Shown one piece after another: positions 1 through 10,588 of a DNA stretch of 64,000 bases. The first letter of the stretch is position 1; each line of letters opens with the position of its first letter. The DNA lies in contig NZ_AQVB01000002.1 of NCBI RefSeq assembly GCF_000372065.1, forward strand, positions 62,001 to 126,000, given 5' to 3'. The notes beneath the pieces were generated by a model. That model saw only the letters and a list, made by a program, of their open reading frames with translations. It had not been told where the DNA came from and made no database searches. The DNA is from Oligella urethralis DSM 7531. Lineage in GTDB: Bacteria; Pseudomonadota; Gammaproteobacteria; Burkholderiales; Burkholderiaceae_B. The position numbers and the translations under genes were made by a program.

Positions 1-38
1 TGCTCACGGCCGCCGCCACCGATCACTAAAATATTCAT
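1..38 (-). CDS. purD: PurD (phosphoribosylamine-glycine ligase), N-terminal fragment
   Basis: Only the first 12 codons lie in the window. They read M-N-I-L-V-I-G-G-G-G-R-E followed by the start of a His codon. This is the conserved N-terminus of PurD, the ATP-grasp enzyme that makes glycinamide ribonucleotide in purine synthesis. The gene lies 45 bases after yebC in the same direction, an order known in Burkholderiales, which supports the call. The rest of the gene is outside the window. Confidence 0.85.
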   Translation of the reverse strand, partial: MNILVIGGGGRE

Positions 39-83
39 AAGGACTATGCTAAAACTCGTTTAAGGTTAAATGAAAAACTTGAA

Positions 84-812
84 CTATTCCTCGTCAAATA
101 CCGCATTGGTATAGACCTTTTGGACATCGTCCAAATCTTCTAAGGTATCAATAATTTTCTGCATGACGGCACCATCGGCATCATTCAGCTCAATTTCATT
201 TTGTGGACGCATAATAATCTCTGCTACCTCGGGCTGTAGACCAGCAGCTTCAAAAGCATCACGCAACTGTGCAAAATCGCTTGGGGCGCCCAGCACCTCG
301 GTCAGACCATCCTCGTCAGTATCAATATCATTGGCGCCGGCCTCTAAGCCCACCTCCATGATTTGCTCCTCGTCCACATCGGGTCCGAAAAGAAACTGGC
401 TGACGTGATCAAACATAAAGGTAACGGAACCGTCTGTGCCTAGGTTACCGCCATTTTTAGTTAGGGCGTGACGGACTTCGGAGACCGTGCGCTGACGATT
501 ATCGGTCATGCAGTCCACAATCACGGCAGCCCCCGCAACACCATAGCCCTCGTAGCGTACGAACTCATAATCCTCGCCATCAACCGCACCGGCACCGCGC
601 TGAATGGCACGGTTAATATTGTCTTTAGGCATATTACTTGCGTTAGCCTTGTCCATGGCTAAGCGTAAGGCGGGGTTAGATTCGGGGTCTGGGCCACCGG
701 CGCGTGCTGCGACGGTGATTTCACGAATAATTTTTGTCCAAATTTTGCCGCGTTTGGCATCCTGGCGACCCTTACGGTGCTGGATATTTGCCCATTTACT
801 ATGACCTGCCAT
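84..812 (-). CDS. yebC: YebC/PmpR family protein
   Basis: The 242-residue protein has the typical family length and the hallmark N-terminus [20 protein letters not shown]. YebC/PmpR proteins were annotated as DNA-binding transcriptional regulators. More recent work on the family links members to relief of ribosome stalling, so the exact role here is open. The middle (about residues 60-120) carries the conserved NINRAIQRG and YEGYG segments. It lies just upstream of purD and is probably co-transcribed with it. The ATG is preceded by an ACAGAG sequence that could be a weak Shine-Dalgarno site. Confidence 0.95.
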   Translation of the reverse strand: MAGHSKWANIQHRKGRQDAKRGKIWTKIIREITVAARAGGPDPESNPALRLAMDKANASNMPKDNINRAIQRGAGAVDGEDYEFVRYEGYGVAGAAVIVDCMTDNRQRTVSEVRHALTKNGGNLGTDGSVTFMFDHVSQFLFGPDVDEEQIMEVGLEAGANDIDTDEDGLTEVLGAPSDFAQLRDAFEAAGLQPEVAEIIMRPQNEIELNDADGAVMQKIIDTLEDLDDVQKVYTNAVFDEE

Positions 813-950
813 AATACTCTGTAAAATAAAAAGGTTAAACTGATGGAATAAATTTATTATGAAGTATTTTATTGTGCCTAGATTTTACCTTGATTAGCAC
901 ATTTTTTTATAGAATAGCCTGTATTATAGCCTTTTTGAGAGGAACACTTT

Positions 951-2447
951 ATGCTTCAGCCAATTGCTTTGGGACGTAACTCCACAACCGATGCTGTCTT
1001 ATACCCTAAACTAGCTAATCGCCATGGATGTATTACTGGTGCCACCGGTACCGGTAAAACCGTCACCTTGCAATTGATGGCGGAGGCTTTTTCTCGCATT
1101 GGTACGCCTGTTTTTTTAGCCGATGTTAAGGGGGATTTATCCGGCATTACCCAAGCAGCCTCCATGTCTGAGGGCTTACAAAAGCGACTGGATAAGTTGG
1201 GTCTGCCCGCTCCTCAGTTCGGTGCTTGTCCGACCGTGTTTTGGGATGTTTTTGGGGAAAAGGGTCACCCCGTACGCGCTACCATTAGCGATATGGGACC
1301 GTTGTTATTAGCACGGGTGATGAATCTCAATGATACCCAAACCGGTATTTTAAATATTTGCTTTAAATTGGCTGATGATGAGGGTTTGCTGCTCCTGGAT
1401 CTTAAGGATTTGCGCTCCATGCTGCAGTTTGTGTCGGATAATGCCCGCAGCTTACGCCCTACTTATGGCAATATTTCCCCGGCCTCTGTGGGTGCGATTC
1501 AGCGTGCGCTCCTAGAGTTGGAGGTACAAGGCGCCGATCAGTTTTTCGGTGAACCGATGCTAGATATTTTTGATTTGATGCGTTGTGATGCGCAGGGTCA
1601 GGGCGTGGTAAATATTCTTGCGGCTGAGAAGTTGATGCAGTCACCGCGACTGTATGGCGTATTTTTATTATGGTTGCTAGCCGAGCTTTTTGACAATTTA
1701 CCGGAAGTAGGGGATCTAGAGCAGCCTAAGCTGGTGTTTTTCTTTGATGAGGCACATCTTTTATTTGATAATGCCCCTAAGGCCTTACTGGAACGAATTG
1801 AATTAGTTGTGCGATTAATTCGCTCAAAAGGGGTTGGGGTCTTTTTTGTCACTCAAAACCCGCTAGATATTCCGGAAGCGGTACTGGGTCAGTTAGGTAA
1901 TCGGGTACAGCATGCACTACGAGCCTATACTCCACGGGATCAGCGGGCCGTCAAAACAGCAGCGGATACGATGCGCCCTAATCCACCATTAAATATCCAA
2001 CAAAGCATCAGTGAGCTTGGTGTGGGTGAGGCCTTAGTATCATTTTTGGATCCTAAAGGCATACCATCGCCTACCGAAAGGGTCTGGATGTTTGCGCCCG
2101 GCAGTCGTATTGGTTTAGCCACAGAGGATGAAATTGCCCGAGTGCGAGCGACATCGCCATTTGGCAACAAATACGATCAGTCCTTTGATCGTGAATCGGC
2201 CTATGAGGTGTTGACACGTCGTGCAGAGGAGGAGTCTCAAGCCGCAGCGCTGGCAGCACAAAAAGCCCAAGCCGGTGGCGGCGTTGGCGGGCTGATTAAA
2301 GATGTGTTGTTAGGCTCTAGCGGTCCGCGTGGTGGTCGTCGTGAGGGCTTGGTTGAGCAGGTAGCAAAAACCGAGGCTCGTCGCATTACCCGTAATTTAA
2401 TTCGCGGTGTGCTGGGATCCTTATTAGGTGGTGCTAAGCGACGTTAA
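951..2447 (+). CDS. HerA-like ATPase, DUF853 family (YjgR-like)
   Basis: The 498-residue protein has a Walker A motif (GATGTGKT, residues 30-37) and a Walker B stretch ending in DEAH near residue 265, followed by a sensor-like VTQNP segment. This is the pattern of the DUF853/HerA-C-terminal family of FtsK-like ATPases, including E. coli YjgR, whose cellular function is not established. A Gly/Arg-rich C-terminus (about residues 445-498) looks flexible and basic. The start has a good ribosome site (GAGAGGA) 7-8 bases upstream. No nuclease partner such as NurA lies nearby, so a role in end resection should not be assumed. Confidence 0.9.
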   Translation: MLQPIALGRNSTTDAVLYPKLANRHGCITGATGTGKTVTLQLMAEAFSRIGTPVFLADVKGDLSGITQAASMSEGLQKRLDKLGLPAPQFGACPTVFWDVFGEKGHPVRATISDMGPLLLARVMNLNDTQTGILNICFKLADDEGLLLLDLKDLRSMLQFVSDNARSLRPTYGNISPASVGAIQRALLELEVQGADQFFGEPMLDIFDLMRCDAQGQGVVNILAAEKLMQSPRLYGVFLLWLLAELFDNLPEVGDLEQPKLVFFFDEAHLLFDNAPKALLERIELVVRLIRSKGVGVFFVTQNPLDIPEAVLGQLGNRVQHALRAYTPRDQRAVKTAADTMRPNPPLNIQQSISELGVGEALVSFLDPKGIPSPTERVWMFAPGSRIGLATEDEIARVRATSPFGNKYDQSFDRESAYEVLTRRAEEESQAAALAAQKAQAGGGVGGLIKDVLLGSSGPRGGRREGLVEQVAKTEARRITRNLIRGVLGSLLGGAKRR

Positions 2448-2460
2448 TCGCTCTCGGGGA

Positions 2461-2489
2461 GACGGTTACGCACTAGGCTCGTAACCGTC
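2461..2489. terminator. Hairpin between convergent genes
   Basis: A perfect 10-bp stem (GACGGTTACG with CGTAACCGTC) and a 9-base loop lie between the convergent HerA-like ATPase and MarR genes. There is no clear T-run on either side, so termination is inferred mainly from position. Confidence 0.55.
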
Positions 2490-2503
2490 AGCTTGTCTGC
2501 AGC

Positions 2504-3013
2504 TTATTGCGATGGAGCCTTATCACATTCATCGGCAAAGATCACAGCAAACTCCGCCGGTGCATTATGCTTGAGGAGCTTTTTATTGAGTTTGCTAAAT
2601 AGGGCAAATTCCTCGGCATCAAAACAGGCAAATACATGATTTAAAATATCCTCAATCACGGCCACGATTTCTGTGCGTAAATGGCGACTTTTGTCCGTTA
2701 AACTCAATTCCATCACGCGCTTATCCTTTTGTGAACGGGTGCGTGTAATCAGACCCTTGCACTCCAGGCGATCAAGTGTACGCGTCATGGCGCCCGTGTC
2801 CACACCAATCGCATCGGCTAATTGTGCCGCCGTATTGATCTTACCCTCACCCAACAGCAGAATAGGGCGCCACTGAGCCCCGGTCAAACCGAGCGGTAGT
2901 AGTCCCTCATCCAATTTCTCATTAATTGTCTTGTGTACAATGCGTAAAACATTGCCCGTGTTTTTATCCGCTGACGTAGGTGGGTTAATATCGAATTGTA
3001 TGTGTTTCATCAT
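2504..3013 (-). CDS. MarR family transcriptional regulator
   Basis: The 169-residue protein has a winged-helix region at about residues 40-125. It includes an AAQLADAIGVDTGAMTRTLD recognition segment and a wing rich in Arg/Lys and Asp (RSQKDKRVMEL). This is typical of MarR proteins, dimeric repressors released by phenolic or other small ligands. It is divergent from the NADPH:quinone oxidoreductase gene, and MarR proteins often control the divergent neighbour, so that gene is the likely target (inferred). The ligand cannot be told from sequence. Confidence 0.92.
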   Translation of the reverse strand: MMKHIQFDINPPTSADKNTGNVLRIVHKTINEKLDEGLLPLGLTGAQWRPILLLGEGKINTAAQLADAIGVDTGAMTRTLDRLECKGLITRTRSQKDKRVMELSLTDKSRHLRTEIVAVIEDILNHVFACFDAEEFALFSKLNKKLLKHNAPAEFAVIFADECDKAPSQ

Positions 3014-3045
3014 GTCGTTGTGTTTTTGCTTAGCACTGTTTTTTT

Positions 3046-3055
3046 TAGCATGCTA
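3046..3055. promoter_or_regulatory. Candidate MarR operator in the divergent promoter region
   Basis: The perfect 10-bp palindrome TAGCATGCTA lies 33 bases upstream of the marR start, in the 183-bp region shared with the divergent oxidoreductase. About 15-45 bases further on, the sequences TGTACTGA and TCAGTGTACA form a second, imperfect inverted pair. Placement fits an autoregulated divergent operator, but this is inferred. Confidence 0.35.
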
Positions 3056-3196
3056 GTATGTACTGATATTTTCCAATTAAAGTCAGTGTACACCGATTAA
3101 GCTGATTAGGCAGTGATAAGTCATATGAAGAGGATATTGTAACGGTTTTCAGGAAGATGATGACCTGATGAGGCCAATAGCATCGAGGAGATTTTT

Positions 3197-4183
3197 ATGA
3201 GTACAAAAAGTAGCAAAATTCAAATTCAACATCATGGTGGCCCTTTCGTGATGGAGTGGGTAGATGTTGAAGTGGCAGCACCAGCGGCGAATGAAGTGCA
3301 AATTGAACAAAAAGCGGTTGGTTTAAATTTTATCGATATCTACTTCCGTACCGGACTTTACGATCATCCTTTACCTCATGGCTTGGGCTTTGAAGCAAGT
3401 GGTGTCGTGACAGCGGTGGGTAGTGAGGTGAGTCACTTAAAAGTCGGCGATCGCGTGGCCTATGGTCAAAGTCCTATCGGTGCTTATGCATTATTGCGCA
3501 ATATGCCTGCCTTTCAAGTGGTTAAATTACCTGAGCAAATCTCCTTTGAGGAGGGTGCGGCGATTATGCTAAAGGGCTTAACCGCATGGTATTTATTACG
3601 ACAGACCTATAGAGTACAGGCTGGAGAGACGATTTTGTTTCATGCCGCTGCCGGTGGGGTCGGTTTAATTGCAACCCAATGGGCTAAGGCCCTGGGTGTG
3701 AAGGTGATCGGTACCGCTTCAAGCGCCGAGAAAATTGCCTTAGCCAAAGCGCACGGTGCGTGGGAGATGATTAATTATCGTCAAGAGGATGTCGCAGCGC
3801 GAGTGTTAGAGCTCACGCAAGGTGATAAAGTACCCGTGGTCTATGATGGGGTGGGTAAGGATACCTTCGAAACCTCACTTAATTGCTTAAAACCACGTGG
3901 TTTATTAGTGAGCTTTGGTAATGCATCCGGTGCGGTGACTGGGGTTAATCTCGGCATTTTGGCAAGCAAGGGTTCCCTCTATGTGACGCGTCCAACCGTC
4001 GGTGCTTATGTGAATACACGTGAGTTGATGCAGCAAGCGGCAGATGAGCTATTTGAGCAAGTGCTTGCGGGCAATATCAAGGTGCGTATCGATCAACGGG
4101 TACCTTTGGTGGATGTAGCTAAAGCGCATGAGGACTTAGCCGCAGGTCGCACCACTGGTTCAACCGTATTGACCATTGATTAG
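3197..4183 (+). CDS. NADPH:quinone oxidoreductase (zinc-free MDR family)
   Basis: The 328-residue protein belongs to the medium-chain dehydrogenase/reductase superfamily, quinone oxidoreductase branch. It has the N-terminal GLNFIDIYFRTGLY segment and a Rossmann nucleotide-binding motif AAAGGVGLIATQWAKALG (around residue 150). It lacks the cysteine cluster that binds structural zinc in alcohol dehydrogenases. Family members reduce quinones or reactive enals with NADPH. A ribosome site (GAGGAG) precedes the ATG. The divergent MarR gene suggests induction by an electrophile or aromatic compound (inferred). Confidence 0.9.
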   Translation: MSTKSSKIQIQHHGGPFVMEWVDVEVAAPAANEVQIEQKAVGLNFIDIYFRTGLYDHPLPHGLGFEASGVVTAVGSEVSHLKVGDRVAYGQSPIGAYALLRNMPAFQVVKLPEQISFEEGAAIMLKGLTAWYLLRQTYRVQAGETILFHAAAGGVGLIATQWAKALGVKVIGTASSAEKIALAKAHGAWEMINYRQEDVAARVLELTQGDKVPVVYDGVGKDTFETSLNCLKPRGLLVSFGNASGAVTGVNLGILASKGSLYVTRPTVGAYVNTRELMQQAADELFEQVLAGNIKVRIDQRVPLVDVAKAHEDLAAGRTTGSTVLTID

Positions 4184-4201
4184 TGCGCTTAGCCCATCAT
4201 A

Positions 4202-4237
4202 ATGAAGGCAGCTTAAACTGAGTTAAGCTGCCTTCAT
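4202..4237. terminator. Bidirectional terminator hairpin
   Basis: A perfect 15-bp stem with a 6-base loop lies between the convergent oxidoreductase and fbp genes. It begins ATGAAGGCAGCTTAA, and the matching arm ends at 4237. U-tracts are weak, but the long stem and convergent setting support a terminator for both genes. Confidence 0.75.
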
Positions 4238-4247
4238 AAATCAAGCT

Positions 4248-5255
4248 TTAGGCGACATGCTCTTGATGATATTTTAAGACCAGTTCGACCTCGTTTTTAG
4301 AGCCCAAACACACGCTCACGCGTTGATGTAATTCGCTCGGTTGAATATCTAAAATACGTTGTGTGCAGTCGGTTGATAGACCACCGGCTTGCTCAATTAA
4401 AAAGCTCATAGGATTGGCCTCATACATCAGACGTAATTTACCCGCTTTTTGTGGCTCGCGCGCATCCCATGGGTACATAAAAATCCCACCACGCATTAGG
4501 ATACGGTGCACATCCGCTACCATAGAAGCAACCCAGCGCATATTGAAGTTTTTCTCACGTGGACCGGTCGCACCGGCAAGGCAATCATCAATGTAATCAC
4601 GCACCGGAGTTGCCCAATGGCGGTAATTCGACATATTAATAGCAAATTCCTGGGTCTCAGCGGGGATGGTAATTTGTTCTTGTGTTAGTAGCCATTGATC
4701 ACTTTCTCTATCGTAGGTAAAGCCTACGACCCCCTGGCCAAGCGTCAGAATCAGAATGGTCTGTGGACCGTAAATGGCATAACCAGCAGCAACTTGTTGA
4801 TGACCAGATTGTAGAAAATCTGCTTCGCTCAGTTCTTGCGCATTGTTAGGTGATTTTAAAATAGAGAAAATTGTACCGATAGGGGCATTAATATCGATAT
4901 TAGACGAACCGTCTAAGGGGTCAAAGAGTAATAAATAATTCCCCGTTTTAGGTGCCTCTTTAAGACTATAAAAAGTATCCATTTCCTCTGAGGCGACGCC
5001 GGCTAAAAAGCCATTGCGGCCACTTTCGGCTAATAAAATATCATTAGCAATCACATCCAGCTTTTTTTGCACCTCGCCTTGTACATTTTCTGAGCCTAGG
5101 GTGCCTAAGACACCAGCTAGTGCGCCTTTAGCCACTTTATTGCTGATGCTTTTGCAGGAGTTACTAACTGCCATCAGGAGTCCGTTGAGCTCCTCATTAC
5201 TGTGGTTTTGGCTTTGTAAGCGGTTTAAATAATCTGATAAGCTTTGATTTGACAT
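4248..5255 (-). CDS. fbp: Fructose-1,6-bisphosphatase class I
   Basis: The 335-residue protein hydrolyses fructose 1,6-bisphosphate to fructose 6-phosphate in gluconeogenesis. The metal-binding signature [19 protein letters not shown], diagnostic of class I FBPase, is at about residues 110-130. A sugar-phosphate binding segment ([14 protein letters not shown]) follows in the second half. Length matches the family. The gene starts 24 bases after pepN on the same strand, so the two are likely co-transcribed. Confidence 0.97.
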   Translation of the reverse strand: MSNQSLSDYLNRLQSQNHSNEELNGLLMAVSNSCKSISNKVAKGALAGVLGTLGSENVQGEVQKKLDVIANDILLAESGRNGFLAGVASEEMDTFYSLKEAPKTGNYLLLFDPLDGSSNIDINAPIGTIFSILKSPNNAQELSEADFLQSGHQQVAAGYAIYGPQTILILTLGQGVVGFTYDRESDQWLLTQEQITIPAETQEFAINMSNYRHWATPVRDYIDDCLAGATGPREKNFNMRWVASMVADVHRILMRGGIFMYPWDAREPQKAGKLRLMYEANPMSFLIEQAGGLSTDCTQRILDIQPSELHQRVSVCLGSKNEVELVLKYHQEHVA

Positions 5256-5279
5256 GGTTGGTCCTAAAAAATAAATGAT

Positions 5280-7997
5280 TTAATCTGTATGCGTGAGATT
5301 TAAGGTTTTATGCACAATTTCACGTAAATTTTTAGAAATAGCAGGCTGAGCAGCAATTTGCTCCAAGGCATTTTTCATTAAGGACTGATAGGGTTCGGCA
5401 TAATGGGTCCAATTATCCATTACCCGGGCTAGGCGCGCAGCAATTTCAGGGTTAAACTCATCAATTTGTAGTACCTGATCAGCCCAGAACAGATAGGATT
5501 TACCATCCGGACGATGGAAGCCTTTGATATTGTTTAAGCAGAATTGGAAAATCAGACTACGGGCGCGGTTCGGATTACTGAGATTGAATGCTGGGTGCGC
5601 CATCAGTCCCTGAATATCTTTTAACTCACTTTGTAGTGACGCAGCTTGCAGTGCAAACCACTTATCAATCACAAGAGCATTTTGTTGATAGGATTCGTAA
5701 AAGGTATTTAACGGCAAGCGATCGCTTGTGCTATCACCGTAATTGACTAGCGCTGACAGTGCAGCGAGGCGATCGGTCATATTGTCTGCCGTCTCAAACT
5801 GAGTCTCAGCCGCTTTTAGCGCAGCCTCATCCTGAATCGCTACTAACTGGCTTAGCGCAAGGTTTTTAAGACGACGATGTCCCGCTTCGATGGCATTGAC
5901 CTTATAGGGGGTGTTGCTATTGAGTTCAACATAGCTATTCCACCATTGCGTTCGCAGTTGGTAGGCCAAGGCCTTTTGAAAAAGTTCATAAGCAGATGCT
6001 AGGCGTAGCGGATCTAGTGACTCAATTTGCTCCATCAGCATTTTAATCCCGGGTAAGCTCAGTAGTACCGCACGATACGCGGCATCTAAGGCGGGATCCT
6101 GTAGGTTGCGGCGCCAAAGCGCTAGCACGTGTGGATTCAAGGGCAAGCTCGCTGCCTCATAGTCAGCTAAATTCGCTAACTCATATAAGCGCTTAATTTC
6201 AGCGGTGGCTATGCTTTGTGCTGTATACCAACGATTGTAGTGATCGCTATCATGTGCAGCAAGCAGCATTAACTCATCCTGCTGATAGGCATAATCAATG
6301 ATGACAGGGGCCGAGAAGTTACGTAGTAAAGAGGGTACGGGCTTAGTCTCAACGCCTTCAAAGACAAATTCCTGGGAGGCCTCGCTTAAATGGAGAAGCA
6401 CCTCCTCGTAATGACCTCCCTGATACTTAAAGGGGAGCGGCTTGCCTTCAGTATCCATCAATGCCACTTTAATCGGAATATGAAAGGGGAGTTTCTCAAA
6501 CTCGGGGCTAAGCGTTTCTACGCCTACCTTAGGGCAGCTTTGCTGCATGCTAAGGCGGTAGCGTTTGGTGGCGCTGTCATACTGTGTTTGTAGCGTGACC
6601 TTAGGTGTGCCGGCTTGTTGATACCAACGTCTAAATACGCTTAAATCAGCTGTTGCGTTGGCTTGTTGGTAGGCCCATTCCATCGCATCGACAAAATCAT
6701 CGCAGGTCACTGCCTGACCATCGTGACGGCGGAAGTACTCCTTAATTCCCTGTTGGAATAGCTCCTCCCCCAAGATGGTATGAAGCATGCGGATAACCTC
6801 TGCGCCTTTTTCATAAACGGTATGGGTGTAGAAATTGCTGATTTCCTCATAACTATTAGGGCGGATCGGGTGGGCCATCGGACCAGCATCCTCAGGAAAC
6901 TGATATGTTTTTAACACCGTCACATCCTCAATGCGTTTAACCGCACGGGCTGTTTTGGCCGCTTCCTCAGTTAAGCCCATGCTCATCATATCGGCCGAGA
7001 ACTCCTGATCTCTAAAGACTGTCAGCCCCTCTTTTAAGCTTAACTGAAACCAGTCACGACACGTGACACGGTTGCCGGTCCAGTTATGGAAGTACTCATG
7101 ACCGATCACCGATTCAATGCCGGCATAGTTCGCATCGGTGGCGGTTTGTGGTTCAGCTAAGACATAGGCGGTATTGAAAATGTTTAAGCCCTTGTTCTCC
7201 ATGGCGCCCATATTAAAATCACTGACCGCCACGATCATAAAACGATCGAGATCCAGACTTAAGTCAAAGCGTGTTTCATCCCAGCGGATGGATCGCTCTA
7301 AGCAGTCTAAAGCCCATTCGGTCTGTTGATAAGTGCCTTTATCGCTGTATATTTGTAATAACACCTCACGGCCGTCAGCCAGGGTGACTGTTTTTTCCCT
7401 TAAATCAAAATCGCCGGCCACTAGCGCAAAGAGATACGCGGGTTTTCTAAAGGGATCGTGCCAGATGGCCTCATGATAGCCATCGGCTAAATCCGATTGG
7501 CTAAGCAGATTGCCATTGGATAGTAAAATAGGATAATCTGCTTTAGGAGCACGTAAACTCACCTGAAACTCACTCATCACATCCGGTCGGTCAGGGTAAA
7601 AGGTGATGCGTCTAAAGCCCTCGGCCTCACATTGTGTATAAAAATAGCCACCCGACCGATATAAGCCCATCAAGGTTTTATTTTGTTCGGGTTGATTGCT
7701 GCAGCTGATTTGTAGTTCAAACTCGCCCACACAGTTGAAAATCCTTAAACCATCCTCATCTAAATGATAGTCATTTTCACTGAGTGGGATGCCGTTACGA
7801 GCGATGGCGATCAGCTCAAGCTCCTCGCCGTTTAACAACATATCCTGTGGGATATCCTGTTTGCTTTGCACCTGCATAACACTATGAACCAGTGTTTTAT
7901 CTGGTGCTAAATTGAACTCGAGACTGACTTTTTTAATTTCAAAGGGATAGGCTTGATAATCTTGACGATAGGTTGTGGTGGCTTGCTTTGTGCTCAT
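5280..7997 (-). CDS. pepN: Aminopeptidase N (M1 family)
   Basis: The 905-residue protein is a zinc aminopeptidase that trims N-terminal residues from cytoplasmic peptides. The exopeptidase motif GAMEN is at residues 264-268. The zinc site HEYFH is at 300-304, with the third ligand Glu at 323 (LKEG), matching HExxH-x18-E. The long helical C-terminal half has the PepN (DUF3458) architecture. It precedes fbp by 24 bases. No signal peptide is seen, as expected for a cytoplasmic enzyme. Confidence 0.97.
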   Translation of the reverse strand: MSTKQATTTYRQDYQAYPFEIKKVSLEFNLAPDKTLVHSVMQVQSKQDIPQDMLLNGEELELIAIARNGIPLSENDYHLDEDGLRIFNCVGEFELQISCSNQPEQNKTLMGLYRSGGYFYTQCEAEGFRRITFYPDRPDVMSEFQVSLRAPKADYPILLSNGNLLSQSDLADGYHEAIWHDPFRKPAYLFALVAGDFDLREKTVTLADGREVLLQIYSDKGTYQQTEWALDCLERSIRWDETRFDLSLDLDRFMIVAVSDFNMGAMENKGLNIFNTAYVLAEPQTATDANYAGIESVIGHEYFHNWTGNRVTCRDWFQLSLKEGLTVFRDQEFSADMMSMGLTEEAAKTARAVKRIEDVTVLKTYQFPEDAGPMAHPIRPNSYEEISNFYTHTVYEKGAEVIRMLHTILGEELFQQGIKEYFRRHDGQAVTCDDFVDAMEWAYQQANATADLSVFRRWYQQAGTPKVTLQTQYDSATKRYRLSMQQSCPKVGVETLSPEFEKLPFHIPIKVALMDTEGKPLPFKYQGGHYEEVLLHLSEASQEFVFEGVETKPVPSLLRNFSAPVIIDYAYQQDELMLLAAHDSDHYNRWYTAQSIATAEIKRLYELANLADYEAASLPLNPHVLALWRRNLQDPALDAAYRAVLLSLPGIKMLMEQIESLDPLRLASAYELFQKALAYQLRTQWWNSYVELNSNTPYKVNAIEAGHRRLKNLALSQLVAIQDEAALKAAETQFETADNMTDRLAALSALVNYGDSTSDRLPLNTFYESYQQNALVIDKWFALQAASLQSELKDIQGLMAHPAFNLSNPNRARSLIFQFCLNNIKGFHRPDGKSYLFWADQVLQIDEFNPEIAARLARVMDNWTHYAEPYQSLMKNALEQIAAQPAISKNLREIVHKTLNLTHTD

Positions 7998-8181
7998 AAG
8001 CTTAATCTATTGATGCTATAAATATAATCGTTAGGTACTTTGTACGGTATAGACTATTATAGGTGAATAGCAGAAGCGACAAAACAGCATAGAAAGTTTC
8101 TTCAGGTAAATTTCCTAAGGTTTTTTATCAATAGCAAATCCTATACAATGATTAGCAACTTTCTTATAGGTAACTAAGGCG

Positions 8182-8892
8182 ATGAAAAGATTTAATTCAC
8201 AAAGACCCCGGCGCGTTTTAGCACTTTTTGCGAGCGTGTTTTTAACGGCTTGTGCAGGCTCTAATACCTTTACCGTGCAGCAGGAGGTATTTCAGCAACT
8301 TGGCGGTGCCACGCCGGGGGCGAGTTATGCGCTTAAGCACAGTGATTCGCAGAATCTTGAGCGTGGTGCCTATGCTAATCTACTGCAGCAAAATATGCAC
8401 CGTACAGGACTATATCAAGCGACTTCTGCAGCCAAGGCCGATTATTTGGTGGATTTTAACTACAGCAGTGAGCGTCGTCAGCAGTTAGTGCGAGATTACG
8501 ATCCCGATCCTTTTTTCTTTTATCCCTATATGGGCTTTGGTTATTGGCCTAGTAGCCATTTTTATGGCAGTATGATGTTCTATCCTAACTTCTACCACGG
8601 CTCTACGGTCCGCCAAGTAAATTATAATTACTACACCTTACAGGCCGTGATTAGCCGTCGCGCTGATGGTCAACCTGTTTATCAGTCAACGGTAGCCGCT
8701 AGCAGTCAAGCGCCCTTAGTGCAGGTGATGCCTTATTTAATGGCAGCGGTGTTTGACGGTTATCCTGGTCAAAGCGCAGGTGTGCGTGAGATTGTCTTTG
8801 ATTTAGATGCACCGGGTGGTGGTTTGGGTGCGGCAGCTGAATTCAATACGCTTCAGCCCAAAGGCTCGCCGTCTCAGACTGCGCCCAAGTAA
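8182..8892 (+). CDS. DUF4136-type lipoprotein
   Basis: The 236-residue protein has a basic n-region, a hydrophobic stretch and a lipobox LTAC with the acylated Cys at residue 24, so it should be a membrane-anchored lipoprotein. The mature part has a domain resembling DUF4136 (SAAKADYLVDFNYSSERRQQ, later a YYTLQAVISRR strand). A Tyr/Phe-rich turn lies in the middle (FFFYPYMGFGYWPS). Function is unknown. It stands alone upstream of tldD, 83 bases before that gene. Confidence 0.75.
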   Translation: MKRFNSQRPRRVLALFASVFLTACAGSNTFTVQQEVFQQLGGATPGASYALKHSDSQNLERGAYANLLQQNMHRTGLYQATSAAKADYLVDFNYSSERRQQLVRDYDPDPFFFYPYMGFGYWPSSHFYGSMMFYPNFYHGSTVRQVNYNYYTLQAVISRRADGQPVYQSTVAASSQAPLVQVMPYLMAAVFDGYPGQSAGVREIVFDLDAPGGGLGAAAEFNTLQPKGSPSQTAPK

Positions 8893-8975
8893 GTGTTTAA
8901 TTGCGGTCTTTAGTTTTTTGCTCCATCGCAAAGCATTAGTACAAAAATTTATTCGAGTTAATGAGTTAAATCTAC

Positions 8976-10484
8976 ATGAGTTTACAGTCCCTAGTTAAAA
9001 ATCAAGCGTCGCCGTTAGCGACACCCTTAGTCATGCCCGAGCCTGAGAGTGCCATGCTGATTGCCAAGTCCTTGCTACTAGAGCCATGGGGCATTGATGA
9101 AGGCCATTTGGAAAGTGCCATGGCGGAGATGTTTAGCCATCAGGTGGATTATGCCGATCTTTATTTTCAGCATAGTAGCAGTGAGGGCTGGTCCCTAGAG
9201 GAGGGGATTGTCAAGTCAGGCTCTTTTACTATTGATCAGGGCGTGGGCGTGCGTGCGGTCGTAGATGAAAAAACCGCCTTCGCTTATTCTGATAAGCTCT
9301 CGCCCGAGGCGTTATTAGAGGCGGCGGCAACCGTTAAAACCATTGCTGATCATGGTTCCCGTGAACGTGCCGTGCAGGTTAAAACCAAGCAATCTGTCGC
9401 GCATCAGCTGTATGGCGTAGACAATCCGTTGGACTCCATGAGCGCTGAAGCTAAGGTTGCACTACTGGAAAAGGTAGAGCGTCAGGCACGTGCCCGTGAC
9501 CCCCGAGTGATTCAAGTGATGGCGAGTCTCAGCGCAGTGCGTGATGTGGTGCTCATCGCCGGTAGTGATGGTCGTTTGGTGGCCGATGTGCGTCCGCTGG
9601 TGCGTTTAAATGTCAATGTCGTGGTTGAGCAAAATGGTAGGCGTGAAAGTGCGGCTGCTGGGGGCGGCGGGCGTTTTGGTTTAAACTACTTTACGGATGC
9701 ACTGATTGATGAGTATGTTAATCGTGCGGTTGATGATGCTTTACTTAATCTCGAAGCCCGTCCTGCACCCGCTGGTCAGATGACGGTGGTATTAGGTCCA
9801 GGCTGGCCTGGTATTTTATTACATGAGGCAGTGGGGCATGGTTTAGAGGGTGACTTTAACCGTAAGGGCTCTAGCGTATTCTCTGGTCGTATTGGGGAGC
9901 AGGTTGCCTCCAAGGGGGTCACCGTGATTGATGACGGCACCATGAGCGATCGTCGTGGCTCTTTAAATATTGATGATGAGGGTAATCCTACCCAGCACAA
10001 TGTATTAATTGAAGACGGTATTTTACGTGGCTATATGCAGGATACGCTCAACGCCCGTCTGATGAAAACCTCAGTCACTGGTAATGGTCGCCGAGAATCC
10101 TATGCGCATTTGCCGATGCCACGCATGACCAATACCTATATGTTGGCTGGCGACAAGGACCCTGAGGAAATCATTGCCTCTGTAAAAGACGGTATTTATG
10201 CGGTAAATTTTGGCGGTGGTCAGGTGGATATTACCAGTGGTAAATTCGTGTTTTCCGCCTCCGTTGCCTATCGAATTGAAGACGGTAAGGTAACTTACCC
10301 CGTCAAGGGGGCGACTCTCATCGGTAGTGGCATTGAGGCCATGAATCAAGTGTCAATGATCGGTAACGATTTACAGCTGGATTCTGGGGTAGGTACATGT
10401 GGTAAGGATGGTCAGAGTGTGCCGGTTGGTGTTGGCATGCCGAGCATCCGGATTGACGGTTTAACTGTCGGTGGTACCGCCTAA
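8976..10484 (+). CDS. tldD: Metalloprotease TldD
   Basis: The 502-residue protein is the TldD subunit, which with TldE/PmbA forms a heterodimeric zinc protease. In enterobacteria it matures microcin B17 and degrades the CcdA antitoxin. The zinc-binding HExxxH motif is seen as HEAVGH, His283 to His288. The C-terminal glycine-rich [17 protein letters not shown] region is typical. The partner tldE is not in the window. The start codon follows a poor ribosome site, so an internal Met at residue 20 or 27 is possible. Confidence 0.95.
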   Translation: MSLQSLVKNQASPLATPLVMPEPESAMLIAKSLLLEPWGIDEGHLESAMAEMFSHQVDYADLYFQHSSSEGWSLEEGIVKSGSFTIDQGVGVRAVVDEKTAFAYSDKLSPEALLEAAATVKTIADHGSRERAVQVKTKQSVAHQLYGVDNPLDSMSAEAKVALLEKVERQARARDPRVIQVMASLSAVRDVVLIAGSDGRLVADVRPLVRLNVNVVVEQNGRRESAAAGGGGRFGLNYFTDALIDEYVNRAVDDALLNLEARPAPAGQMTVVLGPGWPGILLHEAVGHGLEGDFNRKGSSVFSGRIGEQVASKGVTVIDDGTMSDRRGSLNIDDEGNPTQHNVLIEDGILRGYMQDTLNARLMKTSVTGNGRRESYAHLPMPRMTNTYMLAGDKDPEEIIASVKDGIYAVNFGGGQVDITSGKFVFSASVAYRIEDGKVTYPVKGATLIGSGIEAMNQVSMIGNDLQLDSGVGTCGKDGQSVPVGVGMPSIRIDGLTVGGTA

Positions 10485-10572
10485 TTGATTGTTTCATCAA
10501 TGATTAATTGCTGAATTATTAATAAAAAATGTAGCGAGATTAGGCATTTTTTCATTTTGTTGCAATACAATA

Positions 10573-10588
10573 TATCTAAGCTTAGATA
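10573..10588. promoter_or_regulatory. Perfect 16-bp palindrome upstream of DAHP synthase
   Basis: TATCTAAGCTTAGATA is a perfect palindrome centred about 47 bases before the GTG start of the DAHP synthase gene. It directly follows a TACAAT hexamer at 10566-10571 that could be a -10 box. A regulator binding here could control aromatic amino-acid entry. This is inferred from position alone. Confidence 0.4.
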
